Of a DNA stretch of 64,000 bases, positions 1 to 12,119 are shown in pieces. Each line of letters begins with the position of its first letter. Position 1 is the stretch's first letter. The notes below the pieces were generated by a model that was given only the letters and a program-made list of their open reading frames with translations, had not been told where the DNA came from and searched no databases. The stretch spans positions 45,090-109,089 of the forward strand of contig JAVXUO010001557.1 of assembly GCA_033065855.1 (NCBI GenBank). Direction: 5' to 3'. Source of the DNA: Escallonia rubra (taxonomy: Eukaryota > Streptophyta > Magnoliopsida > Escalloniales > Escalloniaceae). The translations under genes were made by a program, and so were the position numbers.

Positions 1-300
1 AATCACTGGTGCAGGTGAGAAGCTGCTTCGATGGAGCAGCCGGGCAGCAAGGGGAAGAGAAACAGCTGTAGTGTCAGCTGGAGCAGCGGCCGGAGCGGCG
101 AGCTTTCGACGGCAACGGGAAAGGCGATACGGCAGGTGAGACTGTGAGAGAGAAGCTGCTTTGGTGGAGCAGTCGAGCTCGAGCAGCAAGGCGAAGAGAA
201 ACAGCTGAAGTGTCGGCCGGAGCAACAGGATTTCGGAGGCGATGCGGCTGGTCACAGGTGAGAGAGAAGCTGCTTCGGTGGCTGTTTAAAAGTGAAATTT
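1..300. repeat. Degenerate GC-rich tandem repeat, ~123-bp period, about 2.4 copies
   Basis: Three phased occurrences of a GTGAGA...AGCTGCTT block begin near 13, 137 and 258. Each is followed by GGTGGAGCAG-like and GAAGAGAAACAGCTG-like text. Frames across it stay open for about 100 codons, but the translation is Arg/Ala-rich and resembles no family I recognise. I treat it as repeat DNA, not as a gene. Confidence 0.6.
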
Positions 301-384
301 TTGTAAAGAAAATCCACGGTTCAGGTAAAGAAGAGATGATGGCACATGAGCACATCCAGAGGCTATGGGTTATGCGCCTAGACG

Positions 385-537
385 TGCTCCTCCCGTGCCG
401 CGTAGCGCCTTTCTCCTTTGCGCCTGGTGAGTCCAGGCGCGCGCCTTCTTGTACGCGCTAAGCCTAGCCTAGGCGAGGCGCGGGTGGTGCGCCTTAGCGC
501 GCCTTGCGCCTAGGCGCGCTTTTTATAACACTGGTAG
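385..537. mobile_element. Fragment of a GC-rich-ended DNA transposon (one terminus)
   Basis: The stretch is full of GGCGCGCC, GCCTAGGCGC and GCGCCTTGCGCC blocks and ends in GCGCTTTTTATAACACTGG. Its reverse complement begins CCAGTGTTATAAAAA, which resembles the terminal inverted repeat of the element at 5055-5786. No opposite end was found upstream, so it is a truncated copy. Confidence 0.5.
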
Positions 538-689
538 AAGGTGTTGAATGCATCTATATTGGAGACAACCTATGGATAACTTTTGCAGAAAAAAGGACAG
601 TTCCTCTCAAGCTCATTTGTGGTAAAACTTTCAGATGTATTCACCTATGGTTGATTAAACACAACCTTGAGTCAATGCAAATACCTGGT

Positions 690-2165
690 AGGCTAGACTT
701 AAGACCCCGTTCTATGGAGGCATATTACTTGCATTTAATCCTTACAATATTAGACTTGGCTTGTCAACCGATGACATGAATCTTTACTCCCATGGATCGA
801 GTTATAGTATATCTCTGTTAACTGTGGTATCGTACTGGAATTATCCTCCCCCTGTTCCCAACAATTATGTACGAAGTAGTGTTATTTCACTATTATACAA
901 TTGATGAGATTGATATTGACGTTTGCTTCAGACCATTCATTGAAGAGCTTAAGGTCTTGTTTGCCGGGGTGGAAACCTATGATGCAATGACAAAGTATAC
1001 ATTTACAATGCGTACAGTTGTTCTGTGGACCATAGGCACTATGGCCTTTATTGCTCTGGGCATGGTCGGTGGATGGAGCACCAAAGGTAAGTTATCCTGA
1101 CCAGCTTGTCAAGTAAGTAAGTGCTCAGACACATGGTGACACATGGTAAGCAACATTACAAAGGACATCGTTATATTCTGAAGTTGGATCATAAGTTTCT
1201 ATGGAGAGTAGGAGTTCAGGGAAGCTCCTCTAGTACCTTCCAGTTTTGATATAACTAAAATGGCAAGTAACATTAATGTCACTCTCGGAAAGCGAAGTAA
1301 GAACATTGTTCTCAAATATGCTACACTTAATTAGAGGAAAAGAAGTATCTACTTTTTATTTCGAGTTTCATACTGGAAGATCCTTCTCTATTGAGAAAAC
1401 TATTTGCAATAGCCTCATTGGAAAAAAATTGGGTTGAAAGGGGAGGATAAAGGAAGCTCATATTGACTTTTAAGATAAGAATATTATAGAAGAATTGAAT
1501 CATAGGCCAAGCAGAACATCGGGTGATCAATATGAACACCTGCTCCACGCTTTATGATGTCAAAGGATGAGAAGACAAACGTTATTGAAGTGTTGAAGAA
1601 TGTTATGGTTCTGATGGATGGTCGTCAAGTATATCTAAATGCAAGAGTGTAAGAGTTCAGGGTTGAAAACCAATGAATGTCACATATTGATGCAACAACT
1701 ATTGCGACTAGCAATTAGGGGTCCCTTTCTCTGCATGTGCGCTTTGTTGTAATTGATTAGTGCACTTCTGCAGTGATTTGTGTTCGACTGATTGTCTTAT
1801 AGAAGACTTTGAGCAGTCAAACAAGAACATAGCAGAAATTATGTATCGTCTTGAGATGATATTCCCTCCATCTTTCTCGAGTATAATGGTGCATTAGCTT
1901 ATCCACTTAGCTATAGAAGCGAGGTTTCTTGGTTCAATATAATACCGTTAGATGTTTACTCTTGAAAGGATTGAGTTTTGTGTTTAATTAAATTTTCTAC
2001 TAGTAATATTGCAAACATATGCATATAGTAATGTGCTTTTATGCAATAGGTACATGTATAGGATTAAAAGATACATTACATGCAGAAGTCGTCTCGAGGG
2101 GTCAATGGCAGAAGGATGTATCACAAAATAAGGAAAAAATTTGGCTACTATCCCGGTTGGAGGAA
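690..2165 (+). pseudogene. TNP2-type CACTA transposase pseudogene, heavily decayed
   Basis: Conceptual translation in shifting frames follows the TNP2 order. A block like RLGLSTDDMN lies near 750-785. FRPFIEELKVLF...GVETYDAM and a GGWSTKGKLS motif follow at 920-1100, then INVTLGKRSKN near 1270-1310 and DEKTNVIEVLKNVMV near 1570-1615. An EMIFPPSF block lies near 1855-1880, and RYMYRIKRYI..RSRLEGSMAEG near 2048-2125, after a likely intron. Many stops and frameshifts interrupt it. The last block ('CRSRLEGS') and the INVT block are closer to the TNP2 gene of CACTA A (22205 on) than to that of B, so this is probably a relic of the A-type lineage. No terminal inverted repeats were found, so its element boundaries are unknown. 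Confidence 0.8.
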
Positions 2166-2183
2166 TCTTCCTCCTACCCCTTA

Positions 2184-2323
2184 TATAGCGACAATTAATT
2201 GTCTTTAAATGTTTCTAGTGGCTTTTATTTAGTGACGCTAAAAAAATGCTGCTAATAATTGTTGCTAAAAGTGTTAGAAGAAAAGTCGCTTGAAACATCT
2301 AGTAAGAATTAATTGTCACTATA
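2184..2323. mobile_element. Small foldback (MITE-like) element, ~140 bp
   Basis: The left end reads TATAGCGACAATTAATT then ATGTTTCTAGTGGCTTTT. The reverse complement of the right end reads TATAGTGACAATTAATT then ATGTTTCAAGCGACTTTT. Arms of about 45 bp surround a short AT-rich centre. A TA-type target duplication is possible, but the flanks are too AT-rich to prove it. Confidence 0.5.
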
Positions 2324-4642
2324 CACATGGTTGAATTAATGCCTTACATATCGCTCGAGGTATTTAAGAGACGTTGATACTGAATAGAGTTGGAATGAAT
2401 AATGATGGATACATTCAACAAAGGTCAAACTTATCCATATCTGAACAAAGAGGTTGCTTTGTAAGGATTCCTTTGCATGCTCATCATGATTACAGGGGTA
2501 AAGAAATGGTTCATTACTATATGAGCCAACTATGCTTGCATGGAAGCTTTGTTCTATATTTTAATGCCTGCACAAAATAAGGACGATATAGGAAAAAGGG
2601 TAGAAAAGCTTAGGCATCTAGTAGAAGAGTCTAAGGTGAACACCGCTACATGAATTATTGCACTGGTAATACATATTTTAATGCATTTGATTTTGTTTTC
2701 CTCTACAATTGTTTAGCAATCTCTCCAGTATTCAGTTAATTGTTTAAAACAAACTCCTAACGTGATTATAGGAGAGAAGTGAAAATGAAAAAGCTCAAGG
2801 AGAGCATCGCCAGAATTCAGGCAACTAATTAAGCTATTCCCATTCGCCTAAAAGACGTTCATTGGTTGCATAAATAGGAGTTTCAGATACAGGAACCTAA
2901 ACAGTACAATTTGTCATAAGTTAAATAAATTTACCTTTGGTAACGCAGCATAGATATGGACCTCAAAACTATAGATATACCTTTCCAGCAGGGACTGTGA
3001 CGATCGATCTGCATCCCAAAACTCTAAGCTTTCAAGTTGACATCTAGTTTCTAGAGTTAATTAAAAATAATTAATAGGAAAAATTAATAAAATCCTAAAA
3101 TTGACTTTAAATCACCAATAAAGCTAGTTTACTTTGTGTAACCCTAGATTAGGATTCTAGAACTAAATTTATCTCAACTTGTTTTAATGAGTTTTATAGA
3201 AAGCAAGAAAGAACTTTTTACCTAAGTATTTGTTTGAACTCAACATATATATAGGACTAAGTGGCCTACGTACCCGATCAGACTAATTGGGATGAAAACC
3301 TCGTAGTTCCAACCCTGGGAGAGGCGATCTAAACTCTAACATGTGGTTTGATAGAAATAGTTGTACAACTAAATTTCATGGTCTCATACTTGAATAAATC
3401 TGTTATTAATCCTTGAACCAGAATTTTATTGCAGGGAGGGAATTTGCACAAACTAAAAGTAAAAAATTACATCTTTATATGTGGATAATCTGGCTGCTGG
3501 TTTAGATGTATTCGCAACACAAGAGAATCGAATGAACGAGTGTATGAATATTGGTATGGGGGTGGGGATCACAATATCTTTAATGAAAATCCAGGCCTAA
3601 GGCTGTAGAAAGGCTACACAAAAAGATTAGGATGCAATCGTGGTCACCACCAGAAAACTATTTAAAGAACCAGCATACCTTTTGTAGACCAGTATACTTT
3701 AACAATTTAGGTAAACTGGACGGTATAAAAGTATACAGGTCAATACACTTTTCCTTAAAAATTTATTTTAAAGCCATTGTTCTTGAAGGAAAAGCCTCAT
3801 GCCATATAAATAGACGTGGATCAAATAAAAACAGGCCGAGAAACCAAACTAAGGTAAACCAAGTTAACTAGGCTCTCACATGGGTTAAGCTTAACACATA
3901 ATAGACTGATTCAACAGGAATGGACTGGATTATAAGTAATGGAAAATTAAGCCTATCAAAGTAACCGGACTTAAGTTGGACCGGACTAAACTGAACTGAA
4001 AAAATAAATAGATAAAACAAAAATAAATTCTGCAAAGTTTCTAGATGGATTATCTCAAGAAACTCGGTGCTTCCATTCAAAGTTCCCATCTCAAAATTAC
4101 GGGCCAATTCAACTTGAACACCACTATACGTAGTAGCAAAAGTCTTGCAGGTAATATTGTGTCCTTAACCCTATATAGGACCTGAGTTGTTGGCAACTGC
4201 AAACGGCGACGGTGCTTGAGACCTTGGGTTCCAGGGGTGGTTAATCAAGCTTTTCATGGAGAAGCCGTTGGTTTCTACCATGGGTAATGGTGGCTATGTG
4301 GTGGTGCGTGGCAGTAATTGTAAAATGGTGTTGCTGGTTATGACCTTAGGTTTCGGCAGCACCTTCGGTTGGTTCTTGTAGAGGAGTCCCGAGGTAGTGA
4401 GTTCGAAAAAATGTTTAGTGCTTGTCTAACATTGCGTTATCGGCTTATGGGGGTTGGACTACCACTAATATTATGACAAATAAACAAATAATTATTTGTG
4501 AGACACTTATCCAACTAGATAGAAACCTTAACCATAGTTAACTAAATTTAGAAATCGTGAAAATTTTGACGAGTTGTCCACTCCCTCTTTCTTCCCTTGC
4601 TGTAATAGTATGTTGTCTTTCAGATTTTGTTTTTCTTAACCA
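2324..4642. other. AT-rich stretch without a recognisable gene
   Basis: Only short frames (79 codons at most) occur, and none resembles a family I know. I see no LTR, TIR or tandem structure. It is probably decayed repeat DNA. Confidence 0.5.
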
Positions 4643-4665
4643 TGAAATCTGGATTGCTGTATGGC

Positions 4666-4709
<44 letters not shown>

Positions 4710-4801
4710 TTGTTAGGTAAAAGGAATATGTTATTATGCCTTGCAAAATCTGGGATTGCTGCATGGCCTGATTTTTTTTGTTAGGCACAAGGAATATGTT
4801 T
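4643..4801. repeat. Direct duplication containing a (TA)n microsatellite
   Basis: AATCTGGATTGCTGTATGGCCTGA followed by TTTTTTGTTAGGTAAAAGGAATATGTT occurs twice: near 4643-4731, interrupted by about 38 bp of (TA)n at 4669-4706, and near 4748-4801 without the TA tract. The microsatellite therefore expanded in one copy only. Confidence 0.6.
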
Positions 4802-5054
4802 CTTTCTTTGTTTCATGTATCTTCCTTTTTAGAATTGAAATCACCCCACACATGTTCTAAGTGGACAGGCGACCTCTTAAAGCCTAAGGCTTTGCTTAGA
4901 TAAGCAAACAGCTTGCCTTGTTGCCTTAGTACAACCCCAATGCCTACACTGGTATCTCTCTAAAATGGCAAGGAAAAACTAGGCACTGCTAAGATTGGTG
5001 GATTGACATGGCTTACTTTAGCATTTGGAATGCCATATCTAATTTTGAGTCCTG
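4802..5054. other. Short unannotated spacer
   Basis: No coding or repeat structure was recognised. It forms the left flank of the GC-ended transposon. Confidence 0.4.
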
Positions 5055-5786
5055 CAGTGTTATCAAATTTGAAATGACTATAATATCTCTAGGCACGCCT
5101 AGGCTCAAGGCGCACTCCCTGCGCATTGCCTAGGGCTAGGCGCAACCCCTTCGAAAAGGCGCGCGCCCTGCGCTCCTAGGCCTAGGCGCAAGGCGGTGAT
5201 GGAGGCGCAAAAAAAAACCAAAAAATTCTATTTTTTTTTTTACATCGTGGCATCATCATAACCATTCATTGTTTTTTATTCTTTGTTTCATAACATAATA
5301 AACCAATTTCTAAATCACAAAAAAACCTAAAATTCCAAATCCCTAATCAATTGATTATCTTATTTTTGTTCATTATACTAGCGTCTCGTCCTCAATTGTT
5401 ACTCTCTTTTAAGTAACTCTATTCCTTCACTCACCTTGTAGACAAAAAAGATGAAATTGAAGAGAAATTTCAACAAGAGTTGGGAGTCTATGATTTCCTT
5501 TTGAGGAAAATATTGTTGCTTAACCCTCATTGATAATGAGGATGACGTTCTCATATTCACTTACGATTAACCATTCCTTGTTGAATTTGAAATTTTTTCT
5601 GGTGTTCAAAATTTGTTTAATTGTCATGTTCACAATTGTTTTTACCTGATTTTATTGGTCTAATGTACTAATATCTATTTATTTTTATTTTGCACCTCAC
5701 TTCAAAAAGGCGCGCGCCTGCGCCTTACGCCTAGGCTCCAAGGACCCTTTGCGCCTTAGGTACGGCTGCACCTTTAATAACTATGG
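5055..5786. mobile_element. Non-autonomous DNA transposon with GC-rich subterminal blocks
   Basis: The left end is CAGTGTTATCAAA and the right end reads TTTAATAACTATGG, whose reverse complement CATAGTTATTAAA matches it at about 10 of 13 bases. Immediately inside both ends are blocks of GGCGCGCGCC, CCTAGGCGC and GCGCCTTACGCC. The roughly 500-bp centre is AT-rich and has no gene. The flanks (gtcctg / gtcttg) could be a decayed target duplication. The size and ends would suit an hAT-like non-autonomous element, but the superfamily is not established here. Confidence 0.55.
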
Positions 5787-6365
5787 TCTTGCTTAAAGGC
5801 ATCCTTTTTGAGTAGGGAGGTTAAGGGCTTGTTGATAACCACTTCACGGAGGACAAACTTCGTATAGTAGCCACTTAAGCATGTGAAGATGGTATTTCAG
5901 GTCTAGCGATATTGATATGCCATACAAGATGAGAGTGGTTGGTGGCCTAGGGTGGTAGACTATTAGGGAATATGGTAGATTCATTCGGACAATTGCTAAT
6001 GGAAGCAAGAACTTTCTAGAATTTGGCAGTTTGCGGTTTCGGCATGTTTTTGTCATTTCAATTTGTTAATATCGACTACATAGAACAGTCGAGATTTTTA
6101 TGGAGTGAAAATTAGCTAGGTAGCTTGGCTGTTTTGTACACCTTTTAAATCGCATGATTCCTTTTCAGTGTCCAAATTTGATGTTTGATATTGTCCTGTT
6201 TGACGTGGGTGCAACTTCTGGTCTTCCTGTTTGACGAGTGATTATGGTTGTGTTATTGACCCTGAGAAACTTAAACTATGTTTAGATATCCTTCTCTACT
6301 GTTAGATTTGTGCTCAACAAATAATCACGTCTTATCTTTTTAGATATAGTCTCTTTTTTTACACT
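5787..6365. other. AT-rich stretch without a recognisable gene
   Basis: One 70-codon minus frame at 5844-6056 has no recognisable similarity. Nothing else is seen. Confidence 0.4.
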
Positions 6366-6590
6366 CACTACAAAAAAAGGCGGTCGCTAAAGACCCTTTA
6401 GTTGTTGCGGAATTCTACGCAACAACTACAGTGTCCCATGCAACCATCTCGCTGTGCCTGAGCTACTGCAAAATTCCTATCCTTTTGAGCCGCTGGATGG
6501 ACATGTTACTCAGCTGGAACCCTAGCAAAATCCGATGTTTTCGCCGAAAAAGGTATAACGGAGTTTTTCCTGAAAAATGCTTATGTCGCC
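6366..6590. other. Possible orphan CACTA-type terminus
   Basis: CACTACAAAAAAAGGCGGTCG at 6366 has the form of a CACTA end, and GGTCGCTAAAGACC follows. No matching opposite end (TTTTTTGTAGTG) lies nearby, and the sequence passes into an LTR-family unit near 6590. It is either a truncated terminus or chance. Confidence 0.3.
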
Positions 6591-9187
6591 TTTGAGACAC
6601 AAGAGAGAGAAAGCGAGAGGAAAAGAGAAGCGGATTTTTCGGGTGAGATCTTTTTGGTAAGTCTTCTAGCTAATTTTCTCATATTTATTCAATGTATATG
6701 GGGGTCTGTAAGGGGTGTCATGAAGCAGTTGTCATGGTGTGCGTGATGGGTCTTTTATTGTGAGCATGGGTCTAGGATTAGGCTGCCGCAAGAGAGAATT
6801 TTAGGACTGTTTCGGAGGCTGCATTTCACGTGTATGTACGAGTGAGTGAGGGGCTGCTATGGAAGAGGGAGATTTCAGTGTATGAGAGTTAGTAGTTGTG
6901 TATGTTTATGGATGTGTGACCGAATGAACGTGTGTCCATAGGTGATGATAGATGTTCAGCCGTGAGGGTACTGTGGGTAGCTTAGACACGAAAAGAGAAG
7001 AGAGGCACGTGTTTTGGGTGTGTCGTGCAGATTATTCTGGGACTAGGGGTAGTGGGTTTTGATGTGAATATGTGCCTGTGTGCTGTGTAGATGTGTGTGT
7101 GTGTGTGGGTGAACCAACTAGAAGAGAAAGAAAATGGTGAAGAGTAGACCCACTGCCGTGAGGCAGTGGGTGTGGAAAGAAGATTCAAGGAGTTGCAATA
7201 AGGTGTTGGGAAGACTCGTAAAATGGGTTTAAGAATGGAGCTGGGTTTAGAGAGAAATTGAGGTTGTGCATGTACTTTTTGTGTCTAATGTGTGTGACAG
7301 TGTATGTGTATAATATGTGTGAATATGGTGTGTGTTGTATTGTGCGGTGATTGTGTGTTTTTGGGTTCATGAGTGTGTGCTTGTGTGGGTATTGTGTGTG
7401 CATATGTGTGAGCTTGTGGCTGTCCAAAGTGGTGTGAAGAGGACTGTGTGCAGACTGGGAAGAAGGGAAGTGACTGCACGTAAAGAAGGGAAATGGGTAT
7501 GTGAATGTGTACGGTGTGTAGTCCATGAGTGTGTTGTGAAGTGCAGGTAAGGGGTGTCTGTTTTGGGTTTAAAATGGGTCTGTGAGTACATTGGCTAGAG
7601 GATGCAGAGAAGAAGAAGAAGATGGTTCAACAGTAATAGGTCCAAGCAGTAAGGTGGTACATTGTGCTTGTACAGTTGTACCACGTGGCTATTGGATATT
7701 GTACACTTGTCAATAAATGTCGAAACTTTACAGGAAGACTCATAGGGAAATATTAGAATTACTGTTAAAAGTTTGCATTTTTCTGATATCGTTTGGTATT
7801 TTTAAATTTTTTCTGTAATTTCAGTTCTTTTAAAATTTGTTTAGAGCCTTTAAAAATCATATTAAATTATGGAAAATTTTAGTAATGTTTTTTTTATCAC
7901 AAAACAACTCAGTTTTAGTTTCGTAAATTTTAGAGTTGATTTGCTACTATTACCCATATCGTATTTGATTTAGCTAAACGAGTGATTTTAAATTGATTTT
8001 GGCACTTTTTCAATTTATGTATCATCCTTGTATATTGTAAAGCTATTGTAAAATTTATGGGACTATATTTTCAGCTAGAAGTAATTATGGCTATTTATGG
8101 GTTTTCTTTCATTCAAAGAAATTATTTTTAATTAAAATATATTCAAAATTTTAGAAAATTCATATTTTGACTTTCTATAATGTTTTAAGCTATAAAATTG
8201 TTTTGTTGTAATTAATTATGACTTTGAAGCATTGTTACTCATTAAGGAGTGTATAGGATTTTCGATCAGGTTGGCCGTGTGCGAGAACAGTTTTGAATGC
8301 GCGATTTCGAAGAGAGTGGGTACGCAGTGGGTAGTTGATATTAGGGTTTATAGCGTATTTGACATAAATTATGTTCTAACGAATAAAATGCCAATCTAGG
8401 TTCATTCAGAGATTTTAATATTGATGGAGGTTTCGTAGCATCGCTTAGCTTGGACCGAGGTGAGGAATTCTATCAGAACCCCATTTCGTTATTCTGTATC
8501 AAATGTTTATAATAATAGTTTTACAAAATACATTGATTGTTGATTTCTATGATTGAAATAAAAATGTTTGCTTTGAAACTGTCCTTGAAACCCTAATTTG
8601 AGCCTGATAGCAATCATTTGGAATTCGTTATCTTCATCTGTTTGCTTAATTCAATCATTGTAAAACATTTTGAATTGTGTTTAAATTCCTTGAATATTTT
8701 CAAATGCATTTATTGCTTCTCAATGTTGACGTGAGTTAGTAATTTGGCAGCCATAAGGATGGTCTGTATTGTTGGCGTTATAAGGATGGTCTGTTGGATG
8801 AGTTTAACTAGTACCTAGATGAACTAGTCAGTGTATATATGCATATGTAAAGCGTATTGAGCACTGCCGGGGTGACTTTGCTATTGTACTGTTCATGTTC
8901 AACATTTCCTATTTATGTTTATTGCACTTTAAGTGTTTTAAAAATGATTATTGATTTACGGGAAATGAGTTGATACTCCTCCTTATGTTTACATTGAAAT
9001 GTTGTGGGTTTCTTTCAAAACCCTTTCAAAATAATCATTTAATTGTAATGACAGTCCATGAAGAATATTGTTTGAGTTAAGGTTTAGCTGCTCTGATGAT
9101 GACTGATCATCTGGTTATGAGGTTATCATTGTCTTAGTGTCACTAATAGATTGAGGTTAACGTTCCGGAAAATTTCGGGATGTTACA
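6590..9187 (+). mobile_element. LTR-family unit (forward), 5'-truncated
   Basis: It shares landmarks with the other long LTR units. These are the AGAGAGAAAGCGAGAG...AGAGAAGCGG leader near 6604-6640, a TG-rich middle with a CCCACTGCC/GGCAGTGGG hairpin, a long AT-rich part and two ATAAGGATGGTCTG repeats near 8755-8795. The last bases are TTTCGGGATGTTACA, ending at 9187. No TGTAAC start is present. Long frames at 7185-7590 come from TG/AC-rich sequence and are not genes. No gag or pol was seen. Confidence 0.65.
7149..7170 (+). repeat. LTR hairpin CCCACTGCC-GTGA-GGCAGTGGG
   Basis: A perfect 9-bp stem with a GTGA loop (GNRA type in the LTR sense orientation). The same hairpin recurs in the other LTR units. 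Confidence 0.75.
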
Positions 9188-9518
9188 AAGAGTGAGAAGG
9201 CACACCATCATGTTCAAGTAAAAGATAAATCTCTAGCCTTTGGAATATCTATTTTTGTTGCTTGACTGTGTAAGTTAGTGACTGGAAACCTCCTGACCAT
9301 TTTTCAATCTAGTGGGGTAAGATATAAGTGGAGAGAATTATGTGCTTGTGTGTATGTGTGATATAAGTGGGTTCATGGAGAAAAGGGTATGCGTGTGTAT
9401 AGTGTGTGCTTGCACAGGTGAGTGTGTGAGTTCATGTGTGCATGTGTGTGTATAAAAGACTATGTGGGAATTTTGTGTGTGTGTATATGTGTGTGTTCGG
9501 TAAATAAAAGTGAGTTGT
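9188..9518 (+). mobile_element. Left piece of a second forward LTR unit (5'-truncated)
   Basis: The TG-rich portion from about 9335 ends in GTTCGGTAAATAAAAGTGAG. It resumes across the inserted reverse solo LTR at 18276; the solo LTR of 42173-54222 has the continuous counterpart near 47090-47120 (GTTAGGCAAATAAGAAAAGC). Positions 9188-9335 have no recognised identity. Confidence 0.5.
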
Positions 9519-10204
9519 TGTAACATCCCGAAATTTTCGAAATGCTAACACTCAATCTATGACACTAAGATAATGATAACCTCATAACCAAATGGATAAT
9601 TATCATAAGAGCATCTAAACCTTTAATCAAACAATACTCTCAGTATACTGTCATAAATGATACATCAAACTAAGTCTAAAACTTTTAAATAATAATTATT
9701 ACCCGCACAGGGGTTGAAACATCAATACCAAAATTTAATGCCTTTTCTTTCGCTCACTCGGCTCTAATCCTTATTCGGACAACTTAATGTCGCTTATCAC
9801 ATGCAGAAAGGGAGTCAAAAGAGAGTGAGCTTTCAAGAGCTCAGTAAGGTCGATCAAAGATTTAAAAAAAACAGACTCGGACGATTTTATATTTAAACCA
9901 AACAACAACTTTTTAAACGGAGAAACAGAACGATTTCAAATGATTTTCTTTATACAATCAAATGATAATTTTAAAAGGGGTTTTCAAAGAAAACCGCAAC
10001 ATTTCAATATAAACACAGGGATGAGTATCAACTCAATCCCTTAAATCAATAATTATTTCAAAACACTTCAGTTGCAATAAAAGAGAAAACAAGAAACATT
10101 GAACATGAGCAGTACAATATAGCAAAGTCACCCCGGTAGTGCTCGATACGATTTACGTATGCATATGTACACTGACTAGTCCATCTAGGTACTAGTTTAA
10201 CCCA

Positions 10205-10290
10205 ACCAACAGACCATCCTTATAACTCCAACAATACAGACCATCCTTATAAATCCAACAATACAGACCATCCTTATAACTCCCAGGTTA
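10205..10290 (-). repeat. ~26-bp minisatellite inside the LTR, three copies
   Basis: CAGACCATCCTTATAA..CC plus AACAATA occurs three times. Forward units carry the same unit as ATAAGGATGGTCTG, usually twice, so copy number varies between LTR copies. Confidence 0.7.
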
Positions 10291-11439
10291 CTAACTCATT
10301 TGAACATTGAGAAGCAATAAATAGAATTGAGAATATTTTATGATTATTGAGTCAATAAACAGATAAGTGTGAATCAGAATTTCAAATGATCGCTAAATGA
10401 CTCAAATTTGGGTTTCATGGGCAGTTTAAAAAAACATTTTTTAACAATCATAGAAATCAACAATCAATGTATTCTGTAAAACTGTTATTTTAAACATTTG
10501 AAAACAGAATAACGAAATGGGATTCAGATAGAATATCCTTACCTCGGTCCAAGCTAAGCGATGCTAACTGACCTCATTCGAAAAAAAATCTTTGAATAAA
10601 TCTAGATTGGCAATCCACATGTTAGAACACAATCTATACTAATATACTATAAACCTAATATCAATTACCCAAACAACGCTCACTTCTAATCCCGGAATCG
10701 AGCGACTCAAACGGTTCCCGCACACGGCAAACCTAATCGAAATCCTCGTACACTCCTTAATGGGTAACGATATTTCATATACACATTAAATTATAATAAA
10801 ACAGTTTTATAACTTAAAACATTATAAAAAGACAAAAATATGAAATTTCTGAAATTTTGAATGTTTTTTAATTAAAATAATTTTTTTAAATACAATAAAA
10901 TCCATAATTGCCTCCAGATGCAAAATAAGTCCCATAATTTTTGTAATAACTTAAAAAAATATGTATAAAAAATATCGAAATTGCAATCCGAATTTAAAAG
11001 GCATTATAACTATTTTTAAATTATTCGTTTTGCTAAAAACAATGCGATACGAAAACCACAGCAAATCAACTCCAAAAATCACTAAATTTATACTGAGTCT
11101 TATTTATACCATAAAGACATTACTCAAATTTGTTCTAGAACATTTTCAGGGTTCAAAGGCTTAAAAAGAATTTCACAAGTCTAAGATTACAAAAAATATA
11201 AAAAAAATATATATGATTTCAGAAAATTATGAACTTTCACCAGAAATTCTAATATAGTCTAAGGTACTATAATTTCAAATTTTCACGTACTAATATTCAC
11301 TGTATACTATCAAACATTCGCGCCATACTTTATGCTAATCCAAAACCCGATTTGCACTTCTCTTCTTCTTCCTTATAGTTATTTATTTATTTATTTTTGT
11401 GCCCAACTCCTTCCTAGAATTAATCTCATGACCCTCCTT

Positions 11440-12060
11440 TTAACTCACCCACTCACACACAACACACATGCATAGACTTATACACCCACACATACACCAT
11501 TTACACACTTTTTCCTTTCAAGATTCATTTTACTCACACAGACACACAGCACATGTTACACGCACACACAGCAAACCCACAACATGCACTCTCTTATCCA
11601 CTACACAGCCCACATTACAGACACCATGCATACACACATTCAAGCACACAACACACACAGCAAACCCACATCCACTCCCCACTCACACTCACACACATTC
11701 ACACAAACACAAACACACGCACAGCTGCTTCGGCAGCTTCACACACGCGCACAGCACACACAAACGCACTCACCCAGCAAACACTCGCGGCGTACATCTG
11801 CACAGACTCACCCCCACACGAGCAAACGCACACAGCTGCTTAGCAGCCCCTTTTTCTTCTCTGTCATCATGCACCCAATAAATCACTCCATATACACCAT
11901 TCAAACACAGGTTACACACACACACAGCGCACACACACACACCCACACAGCACTCACACACACATTCACACAAACACAAACAGGCACTCAAATTTCCCCA
12001 CACCCACTGCCCCATGGCAGTGGGTCTTCTTCTTATTTTTACCCAACACACTATACACAC
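11440..12060. repeat. AC-rich low-complexity region of the reverse LTR
   Basis: CACACA-rich sequence produces long overlapping frames of His/Thr repeats on the plus strand. These frames are a base-composition effect, not genes. An AGCTGC-TTCG-GCAGCT hairpin lies at 11723-11738. Confidence 0.7.
12003..12024 (-). repeat. LTR hairpin CCCACTGCC-CCAT-GGCAGTGGG
   Basis: A perfect 9-bp stem that keeps the stem of the 7149 hairpin but changes the loop (ATGG in the LTR sense). Confidence 0.7.
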
Positions 12061-12075
12061 ACTTAAATCCCACAC

Positions 12076-12095
12076 CCACTGCTTCACGGCAGTGG
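12076..12095 (-). repeat. LTR hairpin, second copy in this LTR
   Basis: CCACTGC TTCACG GCAGTGG has a 7-bp stem. In the LTR sense the loop region reads CGTGAA, which is the GTGA loop with one stem pair lost. Confidence 0.65.
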
Positions 12096-12119
12096 CTCTT
12101 CTTCCATTTTTGTGGTTTA

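Noticed and set aside
504-779. 91-codon frame before the TNP2 relic
   Set aside because: No recognisable family, and its last third overlaps the TNP2 relic in another frame.
3632-4107. Two 79-codon frames on opposite strands
   Set aside because: AT-rich DNA with no similarity to known proteins and no promoter or splice context.
11468-12087. Long overlapping open frames on both strands (up to 160 codons)
   Set aside because: They come from CACACA-rich DNA and consist of His/Thr or Cys/Val runs; no codon structure, domain or start context supports a gene.
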